Shown: positions 9,094 to 17,362 of the stretch, one piece after another
Position numbering within the stretch: position 1 is the first letter of the stretch
How the letters are laid out: the number at the start of each line of letters is the position of its first letter
The notes under the pieces: generated by a model
What the model was told of the DNA's origin: nothing
The model's input: the letters and a program-made list of their open reading frames with translations, nothing else
The model's database searches: none
Source of the DNA: Roseiconus nitratireducens
Lineage (GTDB): Bacteria > Planctomycetota > Planctomycetia > Pirellulales > Pirellulaceae
NCBI RefSeq assembly: GCF_008629675.1
Contig: NZ_VWOX01000003.1
Location: forward strand, 186,001 to 250,000
Direction: 5' to 3'
Length of the DNA: 64,000 bases
Position numbers and translations under genes: made by a program

Positions 9094-10629
9094 TCAATCG
9101 TCAGTCTCCGACGTCTCAAACTCTGAGTACGAGAAAGGACTGAACCACGGAGGCCGGGAGGGATGAGCTTCGTTGGCCCGTCCGACGGCTTCCGCGTACT
9201 TCCCTTTGCTTTCACGAACCGCAGCGGCCGCCTTGAGGTACTGCTCGGTAACCGAGATCTGATCTTCCCCGTTAACTCTCGCGTAGGCGTACAGCGCCTT
9301 GCCGTCCTGAATCGTCCGCTTCAGGTCGGCACCTGTGAAACCGTCGGTTTCCTCGACAAGAGCAGGGACGTCCGCCTCTCGCAACGGAGCAGGCGCGGCC
9401 GAGAGGTGCTCTTTGATGATGGCTGTCCTTGCCGAAGGGTCTGGCAGATGCATTTCGAGCCAAAGCTCGATTCGGCCCGAGCGCACCAAAGCCGGTGGCA
9501 GGTTTCCCACGTCCATCGCCGTCATCATCACGCACACCTCACCCACACTTTCGCTTTCAAGTCCATCAAGCATGGTCAAAAGGTAACGATACAGGCCATG
9601 CTCTTTTCCGCTCTCGAAGATGACGTCACTGTCGTCGATGAAGATGACGGAGGGGGCATTGTTCTTCGCGGCTTCGAAGACCTGATGGATTCTTCCGTAA
9701 AACTGTTCGGTGCCGGAAATGAACGTCCCATCGACGAGAAAGAACTTGCCCTTCAGCCGATGTGCCAAGGCGCGGCCGATCGTGGTCTTGCCCGTGCCGG
9801 GTGGTCCGACAAGCAAGACACCGCGTTTGGGCTTCAACCCCAACTCATTGGCCAATTCATCGTTTTCGAGCGGCACGGCAATGTGAGCTTCAAGGCTGGC
9901 GATCACGTCATCAACTCCCTTGAGCTCGCTTAAATCGACGTTGGCGACCTCGCCCAACGACACATTGCTTGCCAGTTGCTGACTCCGCAGGTAACCAATG
10001 AACGAATCGGTCTCGATCTCTCTGGTCTTCTTCAACCACTCGCAAGCGAGTTTCAGCTGATGAGCGTTTAACTTTGGCGCGAAGCGATGCACCTTCTGAA
10101 AATTGACGTCGCTTGCCGGTTGCCCACAGAACTGATTGCAAAGATGTTGATAATCCTCAGGTTGAAAACCGTCGATGCTGTAGGCGTAGCAGCGTTCCCG
10201 TAGGGGGCGAGGCAGGTTCCCATTGCTACCCAGTACCAGCTTCTTATTGGATTCGATCACGTAGGTTGCAATCGCATTCATTGGCGAATCCAGGAAGCCA
10301 GAACGCGGATAAAAATGACCGCAATCACCCACGGGTGCCGTGGCCAGATGCAGATCGTCAACGATCACCCATTCGTGCTGCTTGAGTGCGTCCAGGAGCA
10401 GTGCGTACAACGCGTCCTCCAACGCAAGCGGATGCCGCCCCTGAGCCAGTTCGACGAAATCGCGGATGCTGACAAGCTTTCCGCCAAGTTTTTCATGCAG
10501 GCACTTGAGGACGGTGGTCCGCCCACGGCCGGACGCTCCCCAGCAGTGGAAGATGTTTCCGAGATCAGCGGCATGCACGAACCAGTCGTATGCCGATTTT
10601 TGAGCCGGGCTGAGCATTTCTGGTTTCAT
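9094..10629 (-). CDS. Two-domain AAA-type ATPase with altered motifs
   Basis: 511 residues, cytoplasmic. Domain 1 (about 8-200) has a P-loop-like GASGRGRTT at 31-39 in which the Walker A Lys is Arg37, and a Walker B-like VIVDD at 88-92. Domain 2 (about 235-480) is a classical AAA module: Walker A GPPGTGKTT (275-283), Walker B VIFIDD (328-333) with Asp in place of the catalytic Glu, and LPPALVRSGRIE matching the arginine-finger region. Domain 2 resembles Cdc48/FtsH/Rpt AAA units. The C-terminal tail is aromatic (PPWFSPFSYSEFE). GAGGTG stands 5 nt before the ATG. It is base-poorer in GC than its neighbours by eye. Role unknown; possibly an unfoldase or remodelling scaffold. Confidence 0.85.
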   Translation of the reverse strand: MKPEMLSPAQKSAYDWFVHAADLGNIFHCWGASGRGRTTVLKCLHEKLGGKLVSIRDFVELAQGRHPLALEDALYALLLDALKQHEWVIVDDLHLATAPVGDCGHFYPRSGFLDSPMNAIATYVIESNKKLVLGSNGNLPRPLRERCYAYSIDGFQPEDYQHLCNQFCGQPASDVNFQKVHRFAPKLNAHQLKLACEWLKKTREIETDSFIGYLRSQQLASNVSLGEVANVDLSELKGVDDVIASLEAHIAVPLENDELANELGLKPKRGVLLVGPPGTGKTTIGRALAHRLKGKFFLVDGTFISGTEQFYGRIHQVFEAAKNNAPSVIFIDDSDVIFESGKEHGLYRYLLTMLDGLESESVGEVCVMMTAMDVGNLPPALVRSGRIELWLEMHLPDPSARTAIIKEHLSAAPAPLREADVPALVEETDGFTGADLKRTIQDGKALYAYARVNGEDQISVTEQYLKAAAAVRESKGKYAEAVGRANEAHPSRPPWFSPFSYSEFETSETDD

Positions 10630-10634
10630 CGACG

Positions 10635-10640
10635 CACCTC
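10635..10640 (-). promoter_or_regulatory. Ribosome-binding site of the AAA ATPase gene
   Basis: On the minus strand GAGGTG lies 5 nt before the ATG at 10629. It favours that start over the internal Met four codons later. Confidence 0.6.
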
Positions 10641-10921
10641 GGCAAACGGACAGAAACGAAAACGAATCGACGTGCGGATCATCCTCGCATTCCTTGGAAT
10701 TTCTTCGAGAACTCTCAAGCCGCTTGAAGAAGTCTGACCCGACGCGATCCGACGCCCCGCAGAAACGACACCCTCCAAAGTATCAGGTTCACATCGGCGT
10801 CGCCTATCACACCGTGAAAGTTGCGTCGACTCCGGGTTGCTTTTGCGGAAGCAAAAGGCGACATGGCAGAAAGTCCGTCCGCGGCGTGAGTGCGCTGCGA
10901 GATACGCAGCAAGCTGTCGCT

Positions 10922-11884
10922 TCAATCAGATTCGTCACGAGGACGCATCGGTCGATCGCGTCCTTGTTTTTCCCACATCGCCTGGCGCTGCGCGAATCGT
11001 TCTCGCTGCTCCTGACTGATCTGATCCTTGCATTTGGGACAGTGGACACCCGGTTCGTAGTCCGGGTGCCGCTGGTCTTGTTCGGAGACCGGCCATCCAC
11101 AGGCGTAGCACATCACGTGCCCGCCTTCGGTCAATCCGTGTCCGACCGAAACGCGTTGGTCGAACACAAAACAGTCACCGTTCCACATCGACTGCGACTC
11201 GGGAATGGTTTCCAGATACTTCAGGATCCCGCCCCGCAGGTGATACACCTCCTGGAAACCCTGTTGCTTTAACAGGGCGGTCGATTTCTCACAGCGGATC
11301 CCGCCGGTGCAGAACATGGCGACTTTTTTATGTCGCTCCGGATCTAAATGCTGCTGGACGTATTCGGGAAACTGACGGAAAGATTCTGTTCCCGGGTTGG
11401 TCGCCCCTTCAAAGGTCCCGATGGAGATCTCGTAATCGTTGCGGGTGTCGATCAGCAATACATCGGGATCGGAGATCAAGTCGTTCCACTGCTCCGGATC
11501 AACGTACGTCCCGGCCGATTGATTCGGATCGATCCCGTCGACGCCCATCGTGACAATCTCACGCTTCAGCCGCACCCGCATCCGCCGAAACGGTTGCTTC
11601 GCACAACGCGACTCCTTGACATCCAACTCCGCGAACTCGGGGATCGAACGAAGCTCCGCCAGGACGGTGTCGATTCCTTCCCGGCTGCCGGCAATCGTTC
11701 CGTTGATGCCCTCGGCGGCCAACAGCAAGCTGCCCCGAACCGCGGACTCTGCCAGCAGTTGTTCCAGCCGCGGCCGCAACGACTCGTGATCGGGCAGACG
11801 CACGAATCGGTACAGGGCCGCAACCACGATCGGAGAATCGGCCACGACGGAATCAGAATCGGTCGTTCGGCGGTTTTCGTGCAT
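10922..11884 (-). CDS. trhO: tRNA uridine(34) hydroxylase, rhodanese-like
   Basis: 320 residues, matching the TrhO/YceA (UPF0176) family, which hydroxylates U34 of certain tRNAs using oxygen on the way to 5-methoxy or carboxymethoxy uridine. An N-terminal ferredoxin-like domain ([16 protein letters not shown] ... [11 protein letters not shown]) is followed by a rhodanese domain with active-site Cys in [12 protein letters not shown] and [11 protein letters not shown]. The C-terminus has CYACGWPV and CPKCKD, a Cys-rich segment found in many family members. It is transcribed on the minus strand behind tpx with a 33-nt gap. Confidence 0.9.
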   Translation of the reverse strand: MHENRRTTDSDSVVADSPIVVAALYRFVRLPDHESLRPRLEQLLAESAVRGSLLLAAEGINGTIAGSREGIDTVLAELRSIPEFAELDVKESRCAKQPFRRMRVRLKREIVTMGVDGIDPNQSAGTYVDPEQWNDLISDPDVLLIDTRNDYEISIGTFEGATNPGTESFRQFPEYVQQHLDPERHKKVAMFCTGGIRCEKSTALLKQQGFQEVYHLRGGILKYLETIPESQSMWNGDCFVFDQRVSVGHGLTEGGHVMCYACGWPVSEQDQRHPDYEPGVHCPKCKDQISQEQRERFAQRQAMWEKQGRDRPMRPRDESD

Positions 11885-11917
11885 GATCGCCGGTTGTGCA
11901 GCGGGGCGGGGGACGAT

Positions 11918-12433
11918 TCAGACCAACATCCGAAGCGCCGCCATCGCGGTGGCGTAGTCGGGTTCTTCAGTGACTTCGGACACGATTTCCTTGTGGACGA
12001 CTTCACCGTCAGCGTTCAGAACGAAGACCGCACGGGTGAGCAATTTCAGCTCCTCGATCGTCAACCCCCACGCGTCACCGAACTGGTGAGTCTGGTAGTC
12101 GCTCGCGGTCCGCATTTTGATGTCTTCGGCCCCGCAAAAACGTGCTTGGGCGAAGGGCAGGTCTCGGCTGATGGTGACCGCGTTGATTTTATCACCCAGG
12201 GCGGCCAGTTGTTCGTTGAACGTTTTGGTCTGGACGGCGCAGGTGGGGGTGTCCAAGCTGGGAACGACGCTGATGATGGTCGGTTTTCCCTTCAAATCCT
12301 CCAGCGTCAACGCCTGAATGCCGCCTTCGGCATAATGGACCGTGAAATTCGGAGCCGGTTTTCCGACTTCCAGGGCCTCGCCGGCCAATGTCATCGGATT
12401 GCCCTTGAAAGTGATTACGCCAGTCTGAGTCAT
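11918..12433 (-). CDS. tpx: Thiol peroxidase Tpx (atypical 2-Cys peroxiredoxin)
   Basis: 171 residues, close to the usual 165-170. The peroxidatic Cys lies in LDTPTCAVQT and the resolving Cys in ARFCGAED, the two-Cys arrangement that defines Tpx. GKPAPNFTV and TISRDLPFAQ are also family features. The enzyme reduces lipid and other hydroperoxides using thioredoxin, and is cytoplasmic here since there is no signal peptide. It lies first in a minus-strand run with trhO, and diverges from the multihaem cytochrome gene. Confidence 0.95.
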   Translation of the reverse strand: MTQTGVITFKGNPMTLAGEALEVGKPAPNFTVHYAEGGIQALTLEDLKGKPTIISVVPSLDTPTCAVQTKTFNEQLAALGDKINAVTISRDLPFAQARFCGAEDIKMRTASDYQTHQFGDAWGLTIEELKLLTRAVFVLNADGEVVHKEIVSEVTEEPDYATAMAALRMLV

Positions 12434-12650
12434 GTTTTTTACCGTCGAAAGTGAGGCGTCGGTCGGATCATCGGAGGCTCAGTCGCCCCGGTGCGGCAAA
12501 GCGCGGCTGCGGACAGCGGTTCCCGGAAGCGTCCTGACCTGCCAGATTATGCGGACCGAGCCCGCACTCATGAAAGGGGCCTTGCCATCGCCCCGACCGT
12601 CGTGGTTGCGTCATCCCCGGATCTTTTCTCTAACGCGACTGTGTTTTCCG

Positions 12651-15011
12651 ATGCGTACACCTTTGGCCCCCTGTGACCTGTTTCCGAGGGAATGCTGCCG
12701 ACTAAGGGCCGGCTTTCCGGCTGGCACAGCTGTATGGATGGCGATCGCGTTGGGCGGGTTGCTGGCTTCGGCGGCCCCAGTGCGGGCTGCGGGTGACACC
12801 AAGTACGCGCACAGCGATTCGGATTCTCGCTACCTGCACCACATCCACCTGTACGACACCAACAATCGCCGGATCACCGCGGATTCGACCACGCCGTATT
12901 CCAGTGTGAACACCTGCGGTCGCTGCCACGATTACGACACGATCGCCCACGGCTGGCACTTCAACGCCTTCCTGCCCGAGTCGGATGACGGACGCCAGGG
13001 TGAACCATGGGTGTGGACCGACGCCCGGACCGGAACCCAATTGCCGCTGTCCTACCGGGATTGGCCCCAGACCTACGATCCGCGGAAGATCGGCATCGAC
13101 CAATGGATGCTGACCAGAAAATTTGGTGGACGTTTGCCCGGCGGCGGCGTCGGAGTGGCCCCGGAGGAAGCCGAGGCACCGTCCCAGCCGCAGGGTGACG
13201 AACCGTCCGACGATGCCGAGAATGAGGACTCGTCCGAGACGCCGGTCTCTCGATGGCCACTGACGGGATCGTTGGAGATCGATTGTCTGGTTTGCCACAG
13301 CGTGTCGGGCAAGTACGACTTCAATGCCCGCCGCGAACAAATTGCGGCAGAGAACTTTTCTTGGGCAGCAACCGCCGCGCTGCGGATCGGCACGGTCGAC
13401 GGGGAAGTGTCTCGAATCAAAGACGGCGCCGACCCGGACGATGAAGCGACCCAGGAGAAGTTACCAAAGGTGGCGTACGACCAATCGGTGTTCGCATCCG
13501 ATGGCACCGTGTTCGTCGACCTGGTCCGACAGCCCCAGAACAATGCCTGTTACCAGTGTCACAGCAACCGGACGGTCAACGAACAGGGGATCGAATCGCG
13601 ATGGACCCACGACGAAGATGTGCACCTGCGGGCGGGCATGCAATGTGTCGACTGCCATCGCAACGGGATTGATCACCACATCGTCCGCGGCTTCCCCGGC
13701 GAGAAGCGTCCTGACGGTCAATCAATGGTGACCCTGTCCTGCGCCGGATGCCATCTGGGTTCCGAGTTTGTCGAGCAGCTGTCCACGGAAGTGAATCTGG
13801 CAGCGAACGGCAAATCCGCTGCGGCCGACGCCGAGCCGGCCGACACAAAGCGGGCCGACCCCGAGCTGGCCGACCCCGAGCTGGCCGACCCCGAGCTGGC
13901 CGACACAGAGCTGGCCGACACAGAGCTGGCCGACACAGAGCTGGCCGACACAGAGCAGGCCGACGCAGGGCAGAACGAACAAGTGGAAAAAGAACGGGGA
14001 ACCGCACCGACCCGGGAAGTGACCGAGATCCGCTCACTGGCCGGACGTCTGGGATCACCACGTCCAGCCCACGCCGGGCTTCCGCCGGTGCACTTCGAGA
14101 AACTGTCCTGCACCGCCTGCCACGCCGGACCACTGCCGCGCGATCAGGCCCTGGGCATCATGACCTCGCTGGCTCATTCCCTGGGAGAAAAGGAACATCG
14201 CAGCGGCCAGGAACTGCCGCGGATCCTCGGTCCGGTGTACGCGAAGCAGCCTGACGGACGAATCTATCCGCACCGTGTGATGTGGCCGGCCTTTTGGGCC
14301 GTCATCCAGGATGACACGCTGCGACCGCTGGATCCGGAATCGGTCTACGACATCACGCGTCGATCCTTGCGGGTACGCAATGACTTCCAGACCGAGATCG
14401 TGATGCCCGAACTGCGCAGCAGCGAACTGAAGGAGCTGATCGGGGAAGACCGCTACCGGGTCGACCCGCAGGAATGGACGGACGAGGAAACGCAAAAAGT
14501 GCAGGCGGCGCGACAAGCCGCGGGACAAGAATTGTTCCAAGAGAAAGTTGCGGCGGCGTTGGCGGCCATTCAAGAAGAATTGGGCGTCGAACGCGCCGCC
14601 TATGTTTCCAGCGGAACCGTCTACGCCACGTCAGCGGATGGTGAGGGGATCCAAAAGCTGGAAGTCCAGGACCCGCAGGCAACGGGGATGATCCGCTGGC
14701 CGATAGCGCACCGCGTGCGCCCGGCCGGTTGGTCGCTGGGGATCACCGGATGCACCGAATGCCACAGCGACTCCGCAACGCTGTTCACCAGCACGGTGGC
14801 TGCCACCGGCCCGGGACCGGAGGACGGACCACCGACAGCCATGGCGGTCCTGCAGGGGATCGACGCGGATCAACGCTTGGCGTGGAACCAGCTGTTCAGC
14901 GGTCGAGCGACATTCAAATACGCGATCGCGGCTTCCTTGGTTGTTCTGGCCGCGGTGCTGTTATTGGGAATCGGATTGCTGATGGGACGCCGCCGATCGG
15001 CGGGCGACTAA
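12651..15011 (+). CDS. Seven-haem membrane-anchored cytochrome c
   Basis: 786 residues from the ATG at 12651; the frame is open to 12432, but the long upstream stretch looks non-coding and a hydrophobic export signal ([19 protein letters not shown]) follows this Met. Seven CxxCH motifs are present: CGRCH, CLVCH, CYQCH, CVDCH, CAGCH, CTACH and CTECH, plus spare His residues that could be distal ligands. Between haems 5 and 6 lies an Ala/Asp/Glu/Leu pentapeptide repeat encoded by ten 15-bp units (13824-13973). A C-terminal transmembrane helix ([18 protein letters not shown]) and RRR tail anchor it with the haems outside. It probably carries electrons to or from a quinone or terminal partner. 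No oxidase gene adjoins it. Confidence 0.88.
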   Translation: MRTPLAPCDLFPRECCRLRAGFPAGTAVWMAIALGGLLASAAPVRAAGDTKYAHSDSDSRYLHHIHLYDTNNRRITADSTTPYSSVNTCGRCHDYDTIAHGWHFNAFLPESDDGRQGEPWVWTDARTGTQLPLSYRDWPQTYDPRKIGIDQWMLTRKFGGRLPGGGVGVAPEEAEAPSQPQGDEPSDDAENEDSSETPVSRWPLTGSLEIDCLVCHSVSGKYDFNARREQIAAENFSWAATAALRIGTVDGEVSRIKDGADPDDEATQEKLPKVAYDQSVFASDGTVFVDLVRQPQNNACYQCHSNRTVNEQGIESRWTHDEDVHLRAGMQCVDCHRNGIDHHIVRGFPGEKRPDGQSMVTLSCAGCHLGSEFVEQLSTEVNLAANGKSAAADAEPADTKRADPELADPELADPELADTELADTELADTELADTEQADAGQNEQVEKERGTAPTREVTEIRSLAGRLGSPRPAHAGLPPVHFEKLSCTACHAGPLPRDQALGIMTSLAHSLGEKEHRSGQELPRILGPVYAKQPDGRIYPHRVMWPAFWAVIQDDTLRPLDPESVYDITRRSLRVRNDFQTEIVMPELRSSELKELIGEDRYRVDPQEWTDEETQKVQAARQAAGQELFQEKVAAALAAIQEELGVERAAYVSSGTVYATSADGEGIQKLEVQDPQATGMIRWPIAHRVRPAGWSLGITGCTECHSDSATLFTSTVAATGPGPEDGPPTAMAVLQGIDADQRLAWNQLFSGRATFKYAIAASLVVLAAVLLLGIGLLMGRRRSAGD
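13824..13973 (+). repeat. Ten tandem 15-bp units inside the cytochrome gene
   Basis: Units of the form GCCGACCCCGAGCTG or GCCGACACAGAGCTG repeat in phase ten times; the outer ones are diverged. They encode [10 protein letters not shown] and variants, an acidic linker between the fifth and sixth haem sites. Being a multiple of three, copy-number changes keep the frame. Confidence 0.95.
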
Positions 15012-15112
15012 TGCGACCGCCATCTGGGACACCCGACGGCAGCGAACGTCCCTAGTTAAAGTGGGCGTCCCTGGTGAAGTCGGCCGCAGCGGAGTTCACC
15101 TATACTGGGGCG

Positions 15113-17353
15113 ATGCCATCTCGTCATCAACCAGCCGATCCAACAAGGCGTGCGACCGCGGTGCATTGGGCCCCACAGCGGGACCCACACCGGCACCCGC
15201 CGTCGGAGCGAAAGTCGGCGACGTCGACGTTGATGGAAGCGTTCCGGCAATCTCCCGTGGGCCCGTTGTCGCCGCCGGTGGCCACGTTGGTGGCGATCGT
15301 CCTGGTCGGCGTCACGTTGTTCGCCGGTTGGCGCGTGCGAAAGAGTGTCCGATCGCAAGTTCGGGAGTCGCTGCAAACGGTGCTGGCCGCAAACGTCACG
15401 GCGTTGCGGTTGTGGTTGGAACAGCAACGCGATTGGGTGTCCCATCTGGCTGCCGATCCGGCGATCCGCCGGGCCGCGTTGGCGCGGTTGGATGGTGACG
15501 CAGCGTCCGAACCGGACGCGGAGTCGATCATTTCCGCTGAACAACTCCGACGACTGCGTGACGCAGGTTACCTGGACTGGATCCTGGCGGATCGTCTGGG
15601 CATTGTGGTCGCCGCCAGTGACGATTCTCTCCTGGGACAACACTTGCCTCTGCAGGAGCATCGCGCCTCGCAGCTTGCCGCCGGTCGGGCAACCGTTTCA
15701 TTGCCCTTCGAATGGCAAACGGAATCTTCCGCCGGCGGATCGCCGCAGTCCACTGCCGTCATGTGCGCGATGGCGCCGCTGGGAGACAGCCTGGAACACC
15801 AAGGACTGTTGGCGCTGACGATCGATCCGGGCGGTGAGTTCACCGACATCTTGTCTGTCGCTCGCCTGGGTGAAAGCGGTGAGACGTACGCCTTTGACCG
15901 CCAGGCCACTCTGCTTTCGCGCAGCCGGTTCGAATCTCAATTGCGTACGTTAGGGCTGCTGGGCGATCAGCAGTCCAGTCCGTTGAATCTGCAGATCCGA
16001 GACCCACGCACCGCCCACCACCGACGCAGCGTGGCTCCGGATTCGTCGGCGGAGGAATCCCCGCTGACCGAGATGGCGGAGATGGCGACCCGCGGCGGCG
16101 AGGGCGAGAACCTGGCCGGATACGACGACTACCGGGGCGTTCCGGTGGTGGGGGCCTGGCGATGGCTGGCCGATTACGGATTTGGGGTCGTCACCGAACA
16201 GGACGTCGAAGAAGCGTACCGCCCCCTGCGAATTCTGCGCAACTATTTCTTTGCGCTGCTGGGTCTGGTGGCCACCACGGCCGGCAGCCTGTTGGCTTTC
16301 GCTTGGGTGATGCGTCCCAAACGCCGCGCGGATCGTTTGGCACCCTTGAACCGTCGACTCGGCCAATACCGGCTGGACCGCGTGATCGGTCGCGGCGGGA
16401 TGGGAACGGTGTACCTGGGCTTTCACGAATTGCTTGACCGACCGGTGGCAATCAAGGTCCTGGAGAATACCGATGCGACCGACGAAGCATTGCTGCGGTT
16501 CCAGCGCGAAGTGCAACTGACCGCTCGGCTGCAACACCCCAACACGATCGAGATCTACGACTTCGGCAGAACCGACGAAGGCACGTTCTTTTACGTGATG
16601 GAATTGGTCGATGGCATTTCATTGGACCTGTTGATTGAGCACTACGGTCGTCAACCTGCCGAACGCGTCATTTATCTGCTGCTGCAAATCTGCGGATCGA
16701 TTGCCGAAGCCCATCAAGCCGGATTGATCCATCGCGACATCAAACCGGCCAACGTCGTGGTGACCTCGCGTTCGGGAATCCACGATCTGGTGAAGGTGCT
16801 TGATTTCGGCCTTGCCAAACAAGTCGGCCGGGACACGCAGCAGCTGACGCGTGCGGACACCTTGACGGGCACACCGCATTACATGGCGCCGGAATCGATC
16901 CGTGATGCATCCAGCGTCGGCGTACTCAGCGACATCTATTCCATCGGTGCGGTCGGTTACAGCCTGCTTTGCGGGGTTCCTCCGTTTGAAGCGGATACCC
17001 CGGCCGACGTGTGCGCGCTGAAGCTTTATCAAGAACCCCCGCGTCCCGACCGCAGGATCCACGCGCCGATTGCCGATGACATCCAGGAAGTCCTGATGGA
17101 ATGCTTGCACCGCACCCCCGGCGAACGTCCGGCGACGGTCACTGAACTGGCCTCGCGGCTATTGGCCTGTTCGAACAGCCCCCGATGGACGCAGCGTGAC
17201 GCCGGCCTGTGGTGGACGCAGGTTTTTGACGGGCCTTCTGTCTTGGCATCAGACGTGCGAGACTTGCACCCCGGGGGCGACGCCGATGGCCAACGCCCCG
17301 TCACCGGACAACGCCCACCGGTTGCGTCGCCGGCCGATCCAACCGTGAACTGA
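15113..17353 (+). CDS. Receptor-like Ser/Thr protein kinase with extracytoplasmic sensor
   Basis: 746 residues from the ATG at 15113; ATG 15233 is also possible and would begin closer to the first membrane helix. A transmembrane segment (VATLVAIVLVGVTLFAGW) is followed by about 290 extracytoplasmic residues with dCache/PAS-like features (LDWILADRLGIVVAASDD, YDDYRGVPVVGAWRWL), then a second helix (NYFFALLGLVATTAGSLLA). The Hanks-type kinase has IGRGGMGTVYLG, the Lys in VAIKVLE, HRDIKPANVV, DFGLAK and MAPES. The extracytoplasmic domain is thus at the N-terminus and the kinase at the C-terminus, the reverse of PknB. Its stop is 9 nt before the next gene, so it heads the GTPase operon. Confidence 0.92.
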   Translation: MPSRHQPADPTRRATAVHWAPQRDPHRHPPSERKSATSTLMEAFRQSPVGPLSPPVATLVAIVLVGVTLFAGWRVRKSVRSQVRESLQTVLAANVTALRLWLEQQRDWVSHLAADPAIRRAALARLDGDAASEPDAESIISAEQLRRLRDAGYLDWILADRLGIVVAASDDSLLGQHLPLQEHRASQLAAGRATVSLPFEWQTESSAGGSPQSTAVMCAMAPLGDSLEHQGLLALTIDPGGEFTDILSVARLGESGETYAFDRQATLLSRSRFESQLRTLGLLGDQQSSPLNLQIRDPRTAHHRRSVAPDSSAEESPLTEMAEMATRGGEGENLAGYDDYRGVPVVGAWRWLADYGFGVVTEQDVEEAYRPLRILRNYFFALLGLVATTAGSLLAFAWVMRPKRRADRLAPLNRRLGQYRLDRVIGRGGMGTVYLGFHELLDRPVAIKVLENTDATDEALLRFQREVQLTARLQHPNTIEIYDFGRTDEGTFFYVMELVDGISLDLLIEHYGRQPAERVIYLLLQICGSIAEAHQAGLIHRDIKPANVVVTSRSGIHDLVKVLDFGLAKQVGRDTQQLTRADTLTGTPHYMAPESIRDASSVGVLSDIYSIGAVGYSLLCGVPPFEADTPADVCALKLYQEPPRPDRRIHAPIADDIQEVLMECLHRTPGERPATVTELASRLLACSNSPRWTQRDAGLWWTQVFDGPSVLASDVRDLHPGGDADGQRPVTGQRPPVASPADPTVN

Positions 17354-17362
17354 ACACACCCT

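Noticed and set aside
10626..10925. Possible small gene between the AAA ATPase and trhO
   Set aside because: Arg/Ser-rich translation, no ribosome-binding site, and it overlaps the ATPase start region.
11941..12250. A frameshift between trhO and tpx
   Set aside because: Both proteins are of full length with all catalytic residues, and the gap between them is ordinary.
12432..12650. N-terminal extension of the multihaem cytochrome
   Set aside because: The frame is open but the translation is low complexity, and a proper export signal begins after ATG 12651.
13824..13973. Pentapeptide-repeat (A(D/N)Lxx) fold
   Set aside because: The central hydrophobic residue of that repeat is missing; the units here are acidic [10 protein letters not shown].
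13576..14133. Minus-strand frame with a repeated RPALC pentapeptide
   Set aside because: It is the antisense reading of the 15-bp repeat in the cytochrome gene, which stays open because the unit is a multiple of three.
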